Under the pieces are notes generated by a model. It did not search any database, was not told the DNA's origin, and was given only the letters and a program-made list of their open reading frames with translations. The position numbers and the translations under genes were made by a program. A stretch of DNA of 64,000 nt from Kitasatospora sp. NBC_01287. GTDB taxonomy: Bacteria; Actinomycetota; Actinomycetes; Streptomycetales; Streptomycetaceae. The stretch is from positions 3,138,501-3,202,500 of the forward strand of contig NZ_JAPEPB010000001.1 of assembly GCF_026340565.1 (NCBI RefSeq), given 5' to 3'. Below, in pieces: positions 29,788 through 37,822 of the stretch (its first letter is position 1; every line of letters starts with the position of its first letter).

Positions 29788-30531
29788 TCAGAGCGCGCGG
29801 CGGCGGGTCTGGGCCAGCAAGCAGCCGGCGAGCAGCACCGCGACCGGCAGCAGCACCACGGCCAGCATCCGCGCCAGGTGGGTCGGCGCCCAGGAGACGC
29901 CCTCGTGGTGCAGCAGTTCGAGCGCGGCCGGCAGCGCGAGCTGCTCGACCAGCGTCGGCAGCGCGCACAGCAGCAGGATCCCGGCGACCGCGCTGCGGGT
30001 CAGCGCCGCGGCGAGCACCCCGCTCCACCCCGCGCCGACGACCAGTGCGCCGAAGGTCAGGAGCAGCAGCAGCATCCGGTGGTCGTTGCGCAGGAGTTCG
30101 GGGGTGAGTACCTGGACCGAGGAGCCCGGGCCGGCGTTCGGCAGGGCCAGCCGGATCGCGAGCGAATCCAGCAGCAGCGTCGCCAAGGCGAGCAGCGCGG
30201 AGACGGCGCCGATCACCCCGAGTTTGGCGAGCAGGAGGCGCAGCCGGGCGGCATAGCGGATCTGGGAAGCCGGCAGACCGGGGCACCGCACCTCATGGGC
30301 CGCGGCCAGCGCGCCGAGCAGCCCGGCGGCCACGGCTGCGAGCGGGATCGCGAGCACCGGGAGCCCCGCTGTGACCAACTGGGCCGTCGCCTCCGTGGTC
30401 AGCGGCCCCGGGGCGTCCCGGCGGGCGAGCACGGCCGCCAGGACGGCGCCCGCCAGCAGGGTGGCGGCGAGGATCAGCCAGCTCGACCGGAGGCCCAGCA
30501 GGCGGCGCCCTTCGTAGGCGAGTACGCGCAC
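29788..30531 (-). CDS. ABC-type membrane permease, six-span exporter subunit
   Basis: A 247-residue integral membrane protein with about six hydrophobic helices, beginning MRVLAYEGRRLLGLRSSWLIL. That start is the usual form of ABC-2-type permease subunits in streptomycetes. There is no signature motif beyond topology. It is encoded 4 nt downstream of the ATP-binding protein gene (stop 30536, GTG start 30531) and so forms a two-gene exporter with it. The substrate is unknown. Confidence 0.78.
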   Translation of the reverse strand: MRVLAYEGRRLLGLRSSWLILAATLLAGAVLAAVLARRDAPGPLTTEATAQLVTAGLPVLAIPLAAVAAGLLGALAAAHEVRCPGLPASQIRYAARLRLLLAKLGVIGAVSALLALATLLLDSLAIRLALPNAGPGSSVQVLTPELLRNDHRMLLLLLTFGALVVGAGWSGVLAAALTRSAVAGILLLCALPTLVEQLALPAALELLHHEGVSWAPTHLARMLAVVLLPVAVLLAGCLLAQTRRRAL

Positions 30532-30535
30532 GGGA

Positions 30536-32071
30536 TCATCCGTTCCAGTGATCGGGCCCGGTCAAGGGCTGCGGGGTGGGTGCCGAGGCGGGGACGGACG
30601 GGAAGGCGGGCGCGGCAGGCAATGGCGGCACGGCTGAGGCGGCGGGAGCAGCTGGGGCGGCGGGAGCCGGCGGCACGGTGGGCGCGGGCTGGGTGGCCGG
30701 CGCGGGCTGGGTGGCCGGCGCGGGCTGGGTGGCAGGCGCGGGCTGGGTGGCAGGCGCGGGCTGGGGCACGGAGGCGGCTTCCGGAGCGGTGGCGGGCTCG
30801 GGCAGGGTCGCGAGCTCCATCGTGACTGTGAGCCCGGCCAGATCGGCGGGCTCAGGCAGCTGACGGGCCGGGCGGCCGGTGGAGGTGGCAGGCGCCACCG
30901 AGGTGCGCTGGGCGGTGGAGCTGGACGTGGCGGTGGCGGTGGGAGCGGAAGTGGGGGCGGAGGCCGAGGTGGGGGCGGCAGCGGCGGGAGCGATGGCGGC
31001 GCCGAAGGCAGCCGAGGCGCTGGAGCCTGCGGAGGAACCCGACCCCGCGCCCGAGCCCACTGCGGAGGCGCCTGCGGAGCGCCCCGAACGGCCGGACGGC
31101 AGGGTCTTGGTTCGCACGCCGGCGGCGAGCGCGCCGACCCGCCGCACCTGCACCGCGGATGCGCCGCCCGGGCGGGCAGCGGCCGGCAGCGCGGCGCGCG
31201 GCGCCGGCTGCTCGACCACCCGATCGGCCAACTCGTGCAGCAGGATGCCATTGCGGTAGGCGAGCTCACCGATCTCCATGCGCCCGTAGCCGCTCACCGC
31301 GAGGCGGGCGCTGCCGTCCTCGCGCACCTGGGCCCCCTGTGCCAGCAGCAGGTCGGCCAGCCGCGCCATCTGGGGGCCGCGGACGGCGACCTCCGGATGC
31401 AGCCTGGTGCGGCGGAACTCGGCGACCGGCTGATCGGCGACCAGCCGCCCGTCGTCGAGGGTGACCACCCGGTCGGCCAGCAGCGCCGCCTCCTGCGGGC
31501 TGCGGGTGGTCACCACCACCGATCCGCCGCCGGCCGGGAAGGCCCGTACGAAGGCGTGCAGCCACTCGGCGTTGCGCGGCGACAACCCCTCGGTCGGGGC
31601 ATCCAGCAGCAGCGCGGCGGGGTCGCCCAGCAGCGCTGCCGCGAGCGCGAGGCGGCGGTTCATCCCCGGGGAGAACGCCCGCAAGCGGTGCTCGGCGACG
31701 CTGGCCAGCCGGGTCTGCTCCAGCAGCTCGTCCGCGCGCCGGGCCGGGACACCGAGTTGGGCGGCCAGCATCCAGAGGTGACCGCGCGCGGTCCGTCCGG
31801 GGCTGCCCGGCCGCTGATGCGCCGTCGGGAGGAGCACACCGACCGACCGCTCAGGACGGCGCAGACGCCGGTAGGCGCGCCCGTCGAAGAGCGTCACGCC
31901 CTTGCCCCGCTCCAGCTCCACCATGAGGCGCAGTGCGGTGGTCTTGCCCGCGTCCTGCGGCCCCAGCAGGGCCGTGACCGTCCCGGGGCCGACGTCGAAG
32001 CCGAGATCGAGCAGCGCCGGGCGGCGGCCACGGCGGTAGACCTTGGTGAGTCCATTGACTTGGATCATCAC
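30536..32071 (-). CDS. ABC transporter ATP-binding protein with degenerate Walker B and repeat-rich C-terminal tail
   Basis: A 511-residue protein. The ABC domain occupies about 1-215: Walker A GPQDAGKTT (residues 37-45), signature FSPGMNRR (133-140), Walker B ALLLDAPTEG (153-162). The usual catalytic Glu after the Walker B Asp is Ala158, and the H-loop reads VVTTR with Arg190 in the His position. ATP hydrolysis is therefore expected to be weak or absent, while ATP binding may persist. Residues about 300-511 are low complexity, including four PAPATQ units encoded by an 18-bp DNA repeat (about 30682-30763). It starts at GTG 32071 or the next ATG 32068, with GGGAG upstream. It is coupled to the permease gene. 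Confidence 0.85.
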   Translation of the reverse strand: MMIQVNGLTKVYRRGRRPALLDLGFDVGPGTVTALLGPQDAGKTTALRLMVELERGKGVTLFDGRAYRRLRRPERSVGVLLPTAHQRPGSPGRTARGHLWMLAAQLGVPARRADELLEQTRLASVAEHRLRAFSPGMNRRLALAAALLGDPAALLLDAPTEGLSPRNAEWLHAFVRAFPAGGGSVVVTTRSPQEAALLADRVVTLDDGRLVADQPVAEFRRTRLHPEVAVRGPQMARLADLLLAQGAQVREDGSARLAVSGYGRMEIGELAYRNGILLHELADRVVEQPAPRAALPAAARPGGASAVQVRRVGALAAGVRTKTLPSGRSGRSAGASAVGSGAGSGSSAGSSASAAFGAAIAPAAAAPTSASAPTSAPTATATSSSTAQRTSVAPATSTGRPARQLPEPADLAGLTVTMELATLPEPATAPEAASVPQPAPATQPAPATQPAPATQPAPATQPAPTVPPAPAAPAAPAASAVPPLPAAPAFPSVPASAPTPQPLTGPDHWNG

Positions 32072-32400
32072 TGGCTGCTCCCACGTGCTCCGGCTGCCCT
32101 GGCGGCGCGGCCGGCGGCCGCATCGGGTTCAGCGCCCGCTCCGAATTCAGCACCCTAGGGGGAGCATCGGGAGATTTCGGGCATTGCCCAGGCGGCGCGG
32201 ACAACTAGGCTGCCCACCTCACTCGATCAGGGGACAGCAACCGCACCGGCGTTCACCCGGACGACCCGGTCCGCGTTCGACGGCCGGCCCGACGGACGGC
32301 TCGGCAGCCGCGCGGTGGCCGACGCGGTGGCCGACCGGGCCGCCGACGGACGGCTCGGCGAGCCCGGCCGCGAGCCCGGGGCCGGCGGGCCGCCTTGGCC
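32072..32400. promoter_or_regulatory. Region between the NUDIX gene and the ABC genes
   Basis: 329 nt. TAGGGT (complement of 32152-32157) is a candidate -10 for the ABC operon without a convincing -35. Direct repeats are present: ccgacggacggctcggc at 32289-32305 and 32343-32359, and gcggtggccgac twice in 32312-32335. No gene is recognised. Confidence 0.4.
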
Positions 32401-33144
32401 TCAGGACTCCGGGCGCAGCATCGGGGGATTGAGCACGGTGGCGCCGCCTGCGGTGAACAGCTGTGCAGGGCGGCCACCCTGACGGGTCGTCGTGCCGCCG
32501 GAGGGCACCAGGAAGCCTGGCGTACCGGTGACCTTGCGGTGGAAGTTGCGCGGGTCCAGCGCCACCCCCCAGACCGCCTCGTAGACGCGCCGCAACTCGC
32601 CCACGGTGAACTCCTCCGCGCAGAACGCCGTGGCCAGCGCGGAGTACTCGATCTTGGAACGGGCGCGCTCCACGCCTTCGGCGAGGATCAACTCATGGTC
32701 GAAGGCGAGTGGATCACGGTCCGCCAGGCCAGGCCCGAGCAATTCGCTGACAGGTGCCCAGCGGGCGCCCCGCGCGTCACCGCCCGGCTTGGGGGTGGGC
32801 AGGTCGGGTGCGAGCGCCAGGTGGGCCACGCTGACCACGCGCATCCGCGGATCACGCTGCGGATGACCGTAGGTGGCCAGCTGCTCCAGGTGTGCGCCGG
32901 CTGCCGCCTGGCCCGCGCTGGAGTGGGCGCGCAGGCCGGTCTCCTCGGCCAGCTCGCGTGAGGCCGCCTCACCGAGGCCCTCGTCCGGGCGCACGAAGCC
33001 GCCAGGAAGTGCCCAGTAGCCCTGGAAGGGCGGCTCGCCCCGGCGCACCAGCAGCGCGCAGAGCTCGTGCTCCCGGACCGTCAGCACCACCAGGTCGACC
33101 GTGACTGCGAACGGGGGAAAGGCCGACGGGTCATAGCGCGACAT
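32401..33144 (-). CDS. NrtR-like NUDIX regulator (NUDIX domain plus winged helix)
   Basis: A 247-residue protein. Its NUDIX-fold domain (about 10-150) starts [18 protein letters not shown]. The NUDIX box region reads [24 protein letters not shown], which still resembles the GX5EX7REUXEEXGU signature. The C-terminal part (about 160-230) contains the winged helix seen in NrtR regulators: [27 protein letters not shown]. NrtR proteins sense ADP-ribose and repress NAD metabolism genes. ATG at 33144 is favoured because TATGAT (complement of 33152-33157) lies 7 nt upstream, giving near-leaderless expression. A palindrome immediately beyond is a likely autoregulatory operator. No NAD genes are adjacent. 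Confidence 0.82.
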   Translation of the reverse strand: MSRYDPSAFPPFAVTVDLVVLTVREHELCALLVRRGEPPFQGYWALPGGFVRPDEGLGEAASRELAEETGLRAHSSAGQAAAGAHLEQLATYGHPQRDPRMRVVSVAHLALAPDLPTPKPGGDARGARWAPVSELLGPGLADRDPLAFDHELILAEGVERARSKIEYSALATAFCAEEFTVGELRRVYEAVWGVALDPRNFHRKVTGTPGFLVPSGGTTTRQGGRPAQLFTAGGATVLNPPMLRPES

Positions 33145-33151
33145 GGCGTCG

Positions 33152-33178
33152 ATCATAGTCGTCTTTCTGACGATAAAC
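33152..33178 (-). promoter_or_regulatory. Promoter and candidate NrtR-type operator
   Basis: The -10-like TATGAT (complement of 33152-33157) is abutted by the palindrome tcgtc-tttct-gacga at 33159-33173, flanked by AT-rich bases. It occupies the -10/-35 spacer, an ideal place for repression. Confidence 0.5.
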
Positions 33179-33193
33179 ACGAGGTCGCGCAAT

Positions 33194-33216
33194 CCGGCTC
33201 AGCCGGGGTGAGCCGG
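33194..33216 (-). terminator. Possible terminator after the debranching-enzyme-like gene
   Basis: ccggctca-gccgggg-tgagccgg, an 8-bp stem, lies in a stretch rich in ctcagcc/ggctgag motifs (33196-33272) between the debranching-like gene stop (33352) and the NUDIX promoter. Confidence 0.45.
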
Positions 33217-33351
33217 GTGAGCCGGTCGGCGCCAGGCTCGGCTGAACCAGACTCAGCCAAGCTCAGCCCGGCTCGGATCAGCGCAATGTGCCGGTGCTCC
33301 TCGGGCTGCCATGGGAAGTGCGCCGTGGGAAGTGGTGCCGTCCGCCTGGTG

Positions 33352-35532
33352 TCAGCTCGCCCCCAACTGCAGATCAGCAGAGGCCTCCTCCACCACTGCC
33401 ACACCGATTCGGCTGACCCGGACCGCGAACGGCTCCCCGGCCACCCGCAGCCCGGAGAGTTCGAGCTCGCCGAGCGGGGCGGTACTTGCCGGGCGAACCA
33501 CCACGCGCTTGGCCGGAGCATCCGGGCGGACACCGGCCAGGGCCAGGATCGCGTGCACGGCGCCTGCCGCGGACCCGGCCGCCGGACGGCAGGCCGCCGG
33601 GTGGGGCGCGGGCGGGCAGTCCGGCAGGCGCTGCTCCCCCGCGTACATCTCGGGCAGACGCCCGGCGAAGTGGGTGGAGGCCGCGAGCAGCCCCTCGAGC
33701 ATGACACCTGCCTCGCGTTCGAACCCGGCCTCGGCCAGGCCGGCAGCAGCCATGGCCGTCTCCTGCACCCGGACCGCGCCGCTGCGATGGCCCAGCGGGT
33801 TGAAGCGGGCCGACTTGGCACTCAGCGTGCGCAGACCCCAGCCGCAGTCCAGCTCGGGGGCAACCAACCGGTGGGCCAGCAGCCTGGTCTGCTCCCGGTC
33901 GAGCAAGCCGGGCAGCGCGCCGCCGTCCGCCGCGAGTCCCAGGTCGAGGAGGTGGACGAAGGAAGCGGCCACCGCGGGAAGCGGTCGCCCGCCGGCCGAC
34001 AAGGCAGCTGCCGGGCGGCCACCGGACAGGTCATCGACCCAGAACCGCTCCCGGAACCGGGCGCGCAGCCCCTCGGCCCACTCCCGCCAGGCCGCGGCGC
34101 CCGGTCGACCGAAGGCCTCCAGCAGCTCGGCTCCGTGCAGGGCGGCCCGATGCGCCTGTGCCTGGACCTCACAGCGCGCTGTTGCCGGCTGCGCCGCACG
34201 GTCCTCGGACAGGCGGCCGAAGTCGGTGACGAAGCCGTCGACCAAACCGTGTTCGTCGGCCGCGCGCAGTGCGGCCAGGGCCCGCTCAGCGGCGGGCAGG
34301 AGTTCCGCGACCTCCTGCCGGGGCATGCCCCAGCGCCAGGCCTCGGCCAGCACGGTGACAAAGAGCAGGGTCGCCTCAGTGGCGGTGCAGGAGGGCGGAA
34401 GCTCAGGACCGCCGTGGCGCAGCGGTCCTGGGATGATCCCCTCGGACTTGGCGGCTCCGACGGCGGCACCCCCACCACTGCCGGCAACGGCGCCCCCACC
34501 CGCTCGGGGCGTCAGTGCCTGCTGACGGCGCGCCAGCGCTCGCAGCGTGCCCGCGGCCAGCCTGGTACCCAGTGGCAGCGTGAACCGGGCGGCCCAGAGG
34601 GCGTCAGCCGGGGCCAACCCGAATCGCCACGGCGCTCCTGACGCCGTGTAGAGGTCGGTCGGCCGGTCGGGGTCGGCGAGCAGGAGTGCGCCGAGGGCGT
34701 CCAGCGAGCGGGTCATCAGCAACTCGGCCCGGGAGTCGTCGCAGCGGATCGCCACGTCCGTCCAGGGTGCCGGCACGCCGGCACCGCGGCCGATCGCCGG
34801 ACGGACGGTGGTCGTGGTGGCAGTGGTCTCCACCTCCACCCGGAGCTCCACCGACCAGCGGGCGCCTGGCTGCACCTCAAGGTCCCAGCGGAGCACCCCC
34901 GCGCCGGCCAGGACCGCGTGCGGCGAGGGCTTGGCGCTGACCGTCGCGCTGTGGCCACGCCCGATCCAGCGCAGGCCTGCGGACTGGACCTGGCCAGGAA
35001 CGTCCGGTGGGCGGGCCCCGGCAGCGATCTCCGCGAGGCTGCCGAGGTCGGTGCCGAGCGCGATCTCCAGCGGCAGCCGGGCAGGCCGACCGCCGGCGTT
35101 GCGCAAGGTGATCGTCTCCGAGCCGTCGGCATGGCGCAGGCGCTCCACGGTCAGCGCCGGATCAGGGTCCAACTCACCGGGCAGTCGGACCGCGCCGAGG
35201 AACCGGACCTGGGACGCCGAGGAGAGGTCGCCCTGGAGCGCGAGCGGCTCCGCCCCGCCGACCCTCAGCTCCATCCGGCTCAACGCGCGGACGCCTGAGC
35301 GGAAGAAGCCGTGCAGTCCGTACCCGCGCAGCTGCCCGTCAGAGCCGGAGGCGGCCATCGCCGGGGCACTCACGCAGAGCACATCCGCATGGGTGGACAC
35401 GGGCAGCCGACGGGCCTGCGCCGCCGGACGGCCAGGACCGCCGCCGGACGGCTCGGGCCGCCCGGGAACGGTCCGGGAGCCACCGACCGTCTCGGCCGGC
35501 AGCGCGGTCTGTGCTGACCTGGGGGCCGTCAC
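33352..35532 (-). CDS. Glycogen-debranching-enzyme-like protein (N-terminal GDE domain plus six-hairpin glycosidase fold)
   Basis: A 726-residue protein. Residues about 45-240 are a beta-sandwich of the glycogen debranching N-terminal type, with DGQLRGYGLHGFFRSGVRALSRMELRV. The C-terminal two thirds look like an (alpha/alpha)6 glycosidase barrel: WRFGLAPADALWAARFTLPLG, then CGWGLRTLSAKSARFNPLGHRSGAVRVQETAM, and AGRLPEMYAGEQR. It probably acts on alpha-glucans or related oligosaccharides; exact specificity is not visible. A Gly/Ala-rich insertion (GAGGGAVAGSGGGAAVGAA type) lies near residues 370-390. GTG at 35532 has AGGAGGAG 6-7 nt upstream. No signal peptide is seen. Confidence 0.83.
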   Translation of the reverse strand: MTAPRSAQTALPAETVGGSRTVPGRPEPSGGGPGRPAAQARRLPVSTHADVLCVSAPAMAASGSDGQLRGYGLHGFFRSGVRALSRMELRVGGAEPLALQGDLSSASQVRFLGAVRLPGELDPDPALTVERLRHADGSETITLRNAGGRPARLPLEIALGTDLGSLAEIAAGARPPDVPGQVQSAGLRWIGRGHSATVSAKPSPHAVLAGAGVLRWDLEVQPGARWSVELRVEVETTATTTTVRPAIGRGAGVPAPWTDVAIRCDDSRAELLMTRSLDALGALLLADPDRPTDLYTASGAPWRFGLAPADALWAARFTLPLGTRLAAGTLRALARRQQALTPRAGGGAVAGSGGGAAVGAAKSEGIIPGPLRHGGPELPPSCTATEATLLFVTVLAEAWRWGMPRQEVAELLPAAERALAALRAADEHGLVDGFVTDFGRLSEDRAAQPATARCEVQAQAHRAALHGAELLEAFGRPGAAAWREWAEGLRARFRERFWVDDLSGGRPAAALSAGGRPLPAVAASFVHLLDLGLAADGGALPGLLDREQTRLLAHRLVAPELDCGWGLRTLSAKSARFNPLGHRSGAVRVQETAMAAAGLAEAGFEREAGVMLEGLLAASTHFAGRLPEMYAGEQRLPDCPPAPHPAACRPAAGSAAGAVHAILALAGVRPDAPAKRVVVRPASTAPLGELELSGLRVAGEPFAVRVSRIGVAVVEEASADLQLGAS

Positions 35533-36042
35533 CGAGCTCTCCTCCTGTCGACCGGCGGGGCGGGCCCGCAGGCCACGACCGCCGTGGGTGGTCTCTCTCA
35601 CGCGCGCGCTCGGCCAGGCTCCCCCCGGCGGAGTGCCGGGATCACCGTGGGCCTGGTCCGGATCGACCGGTCTCGCCTTCCCCCATCGCGGGGGCCACCA
35701 ACCACGGCGGGCTCGGTGGCGCCCCCCTGAGTGAACGCAGCGCACCGGGCACAGGTCACGCCCCGCCGCACGGCGGACCAAGGTGGTCGGGGCAACCGGG
35801 GCACGGCAGGCGCCCCACTGCGCTCGCTGTGGCACGAACGGGAGCCGGGCGCCCTTGAGCGGACGGCAAGGGTGGCGCTCACTCGGCGTCAGGATACGGT
35901 GCCGAGGTGGCACTGCCCGTACCGGGAAGTCCACTGGTCGACGCCGACCCGCACTCGTGACCAGCTCAGGTGGTGTCGTCGGCGTCAACACTCGCGGAAT
36001 CATGCGCGCACCCGCCGCACCGACCACAGACCGAGGAGTCTC
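35533..36042. promoter_or_regulatory. Divergent region between the debranching-like and hydrolase genes
   Basis: 510 nt. It holds an imperfect inverted repeat (gggggccacc at 35690-35699 against ggtggcgccccc at 35715-35726). A possible -10, TACGGT, lies near 35896 for the hydrolase. I saw no convincing -35. Open frames across it lack protein-like character. Confidence 0.3.
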
Positions 36043-37356
36043 ATGTCCGTCGTGATCCGACAGCCTGGCGTCGTCCTGACCGACCATCTCTTCCAGGTAC
36101 CGCTGGATCACACGGCTCCGCAGGGCGAGCAGATCGAGGTCTACGCCCGCGAGGTGGTCGCGGTGGGCAACGAGCGCGCCGAACTGCCTTGGCTGCTCTA
36201 CCTGCAGGGCGGCCCCGGTGGGCGGGCGGCCCGACCGCTGGGTCGTGACAGCTGGCTGGACCGGGCCCTGGACGACTACCGGGTACTGCTGCTCGACCAG
36301 CGCGGCACCGGACGCTCGACCCCGGCGACGCGGCAGACCTTGCCGCTGCGCGGCAGCGCGGCCGAGCAGGCCGAGTACCTCTCCTACTTCCGCGCCGACT
36401 CGATCGTCCGTGACGCTGAAATGATCAGGCGCCGGCTGCTGGGCGAGCAGGGCAGGTGGAGCCTGCTCGGGCAGAGCTTCGGCGGCTTCTGCACGCTCAC
36501 CTACCTGTCGCTGGCCCCCGAGGGACTGCGCGAGGCCTTGGTGACCGGTGGTCTGGCAGGCCTGCGCAGCAGCGCGGCAGATGTGTACCGGGCGGCGTAC
36601 CCGCGAGTGGCACGGAAGAACGCCGCGCACTACGCGCGCTACCCGCAGGACGTCGAGGTCGTGCGGCGGATCGCCGAGCACCTGGCAGCCGCACCCGCCG
36701 CACTGCCGGGCGGCGGGCAGCTGACCGTCCGGTCGTTCCAGGCGCTCGGGCTGCTGCTCGGCGCCGGCAGCGGCTCGGACACCCTGCACTACCTGCTGGA
36801 GGACGCCTGGGTCCGTGGCAGCGCGGGACTGGAGCTCTCCGACACCTTCCTTGCGGGCGCCCAGGCGAAGCTCTCCTTCGCCGACAGCCCGCTCTACGCC
36901 GTGCTGCACGAGTCCATCTACGGGCAGCGGTCGGTGGACCCCGGACCGTCCGGTTGGGCCGCCGAGCAGGTCCGCGCCGAATTCCCCGAGTTCGACGCGA
37001 TCCGGGCGCTGGAGGACGGTGCCCCGGTGCGCTTCACCGGGGAGATGATCTACCCCTGGATGTTCGAGACCGATCCGGCGCTGCACCCACTGCAGGAGAC
37101 GGCGGACCTGCTGGCCAAGCGTGCGGACTGGCCCGACCTCTACGCGCCGGACGTCCTGGCGGCCAACCAGGTCCCGGTGGCCGCCGCCGTCTACCACGAC
37201 GACATGTACGTCGACACCGCCGACTCGCTGGCCACCGCTGACGCTGTCCGCGGCCTGCGGACCTGGGTGACCAACGAGTGGGAGCACGACGGCCTGCGCG
37301 TCAGCGGCGGACAGGTGCTGGACCGGCTGATCCGCATGGTCCGCGGCCAGCTGTAG
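36043..37356 (+). CDS. Proline iminopeptidase-type alpha/beta hydrolase
   Basis: A 437-residue S33-family hydrolase. The N-terminus is VPLDHTAPQGEQIEVYAREVV, typical of the family. The oxyanion segment is LLYLQGGPGGRA. DQRGTGRS follows, and the nucleophile elbow is GQSFGGFC with the catalytic Ser. The Asp/His pair is expected in the C-terminal third, where VYHDDMYVDT may carry them. S33 enzymes remove N-terminal proline or cleave small peptides or esters. No signal peptide is seen, so it is cytoplasmic. ATG at 36043 has GAGGAG 4 nt upstream. It is monocistronic and faces the DUF4192 gene. Confidence 0.9.
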   Translation: MSVVIRQPGVVLTDHLFQVPLDHTAPQGEQIEVYAREVVAVGNERAELPWLLYLQGGPGGRAARPLGRDSWLDRALDDYRVLLLDQRGTGRSTPATRQTLPLRGSAAEQAEYLSYFRADSIVRDAEMIRRRLLGEQGRWSLLGQSFGGFCTLTYLSLAPEGLREALVTGGLAGLRSSAADVYRAAYPRVARKNAAHYARYPQDVEVVRRIAEHLAAAPAALPGGGQLTVRSFQALGLLLGAGSGSDTLHYLLEDAWVRGSAGLELSDTFLAGAQAKLSFADSPLYAVLHESIYGQRSVDPGPSGWAAEQVRAEFPEFDAIRALEDGAPVRFTGEMIYPWMFETDPALHPLQETADLLAKRADWPDLYAPDVLAANQVPVAAAVYHDDMYVDTADSLATADAVRGLRTWVTNEWEHDGLRVSGGQVLDRLIRMVRGQL

Positions 37357-37822
37357 CGGTCGACAACAGCGCCGGTCGCGGGAGAGCGGCGGCCAGCAGC
37401 CGTGGCGCGCGGTGCGCGGGATCTTCGCACCGCGGGCCGATCGGCACCTCGGCGGGCGGGCGGGCCGTCGCGGCGGTACGGCGACGGCGTCCGTCGTGCC
37501 GGGCCGGAGTGGGCAACGGGGGCCGGCAACCAGCCGGGGCTGGGGGGACCCAGGCGGGCGGAACACCACACCGGACGGAGCGGACGGACCGGTGGGCCGG
37601 ATCGGCGGCACGGCCGCCATCCGTGCGGCGCGCGCCCTTGGGGACGATGTGCCAGCAGTGGGCAGAGCGGGGGAAGAAGACGGATCCGGCGGCGGGCACA
37701 GCTCCTGCGGGGCAGGCGGCTCCTGCGACGTCGGCCCCAGGACGGTCCGCGATGCCGGAGCGGGCACCGAGGTGGTCCGTGCGTGGGACGTACGCCGGGG
37801 CGGGAGCGGGCGGCTGGTCATG
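37357..37822. other. Convergent intergenic region with a hairpin
   Basis: 466 nt between two convergent stops. The stem cgcggtgcg/cgcaccgcg at 37408-37434 (9-nt loop) may terminate the hydrolase transcript. The remainder shows no gene, repeat array or RNA that I can recognise. Confidence 0.45.
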
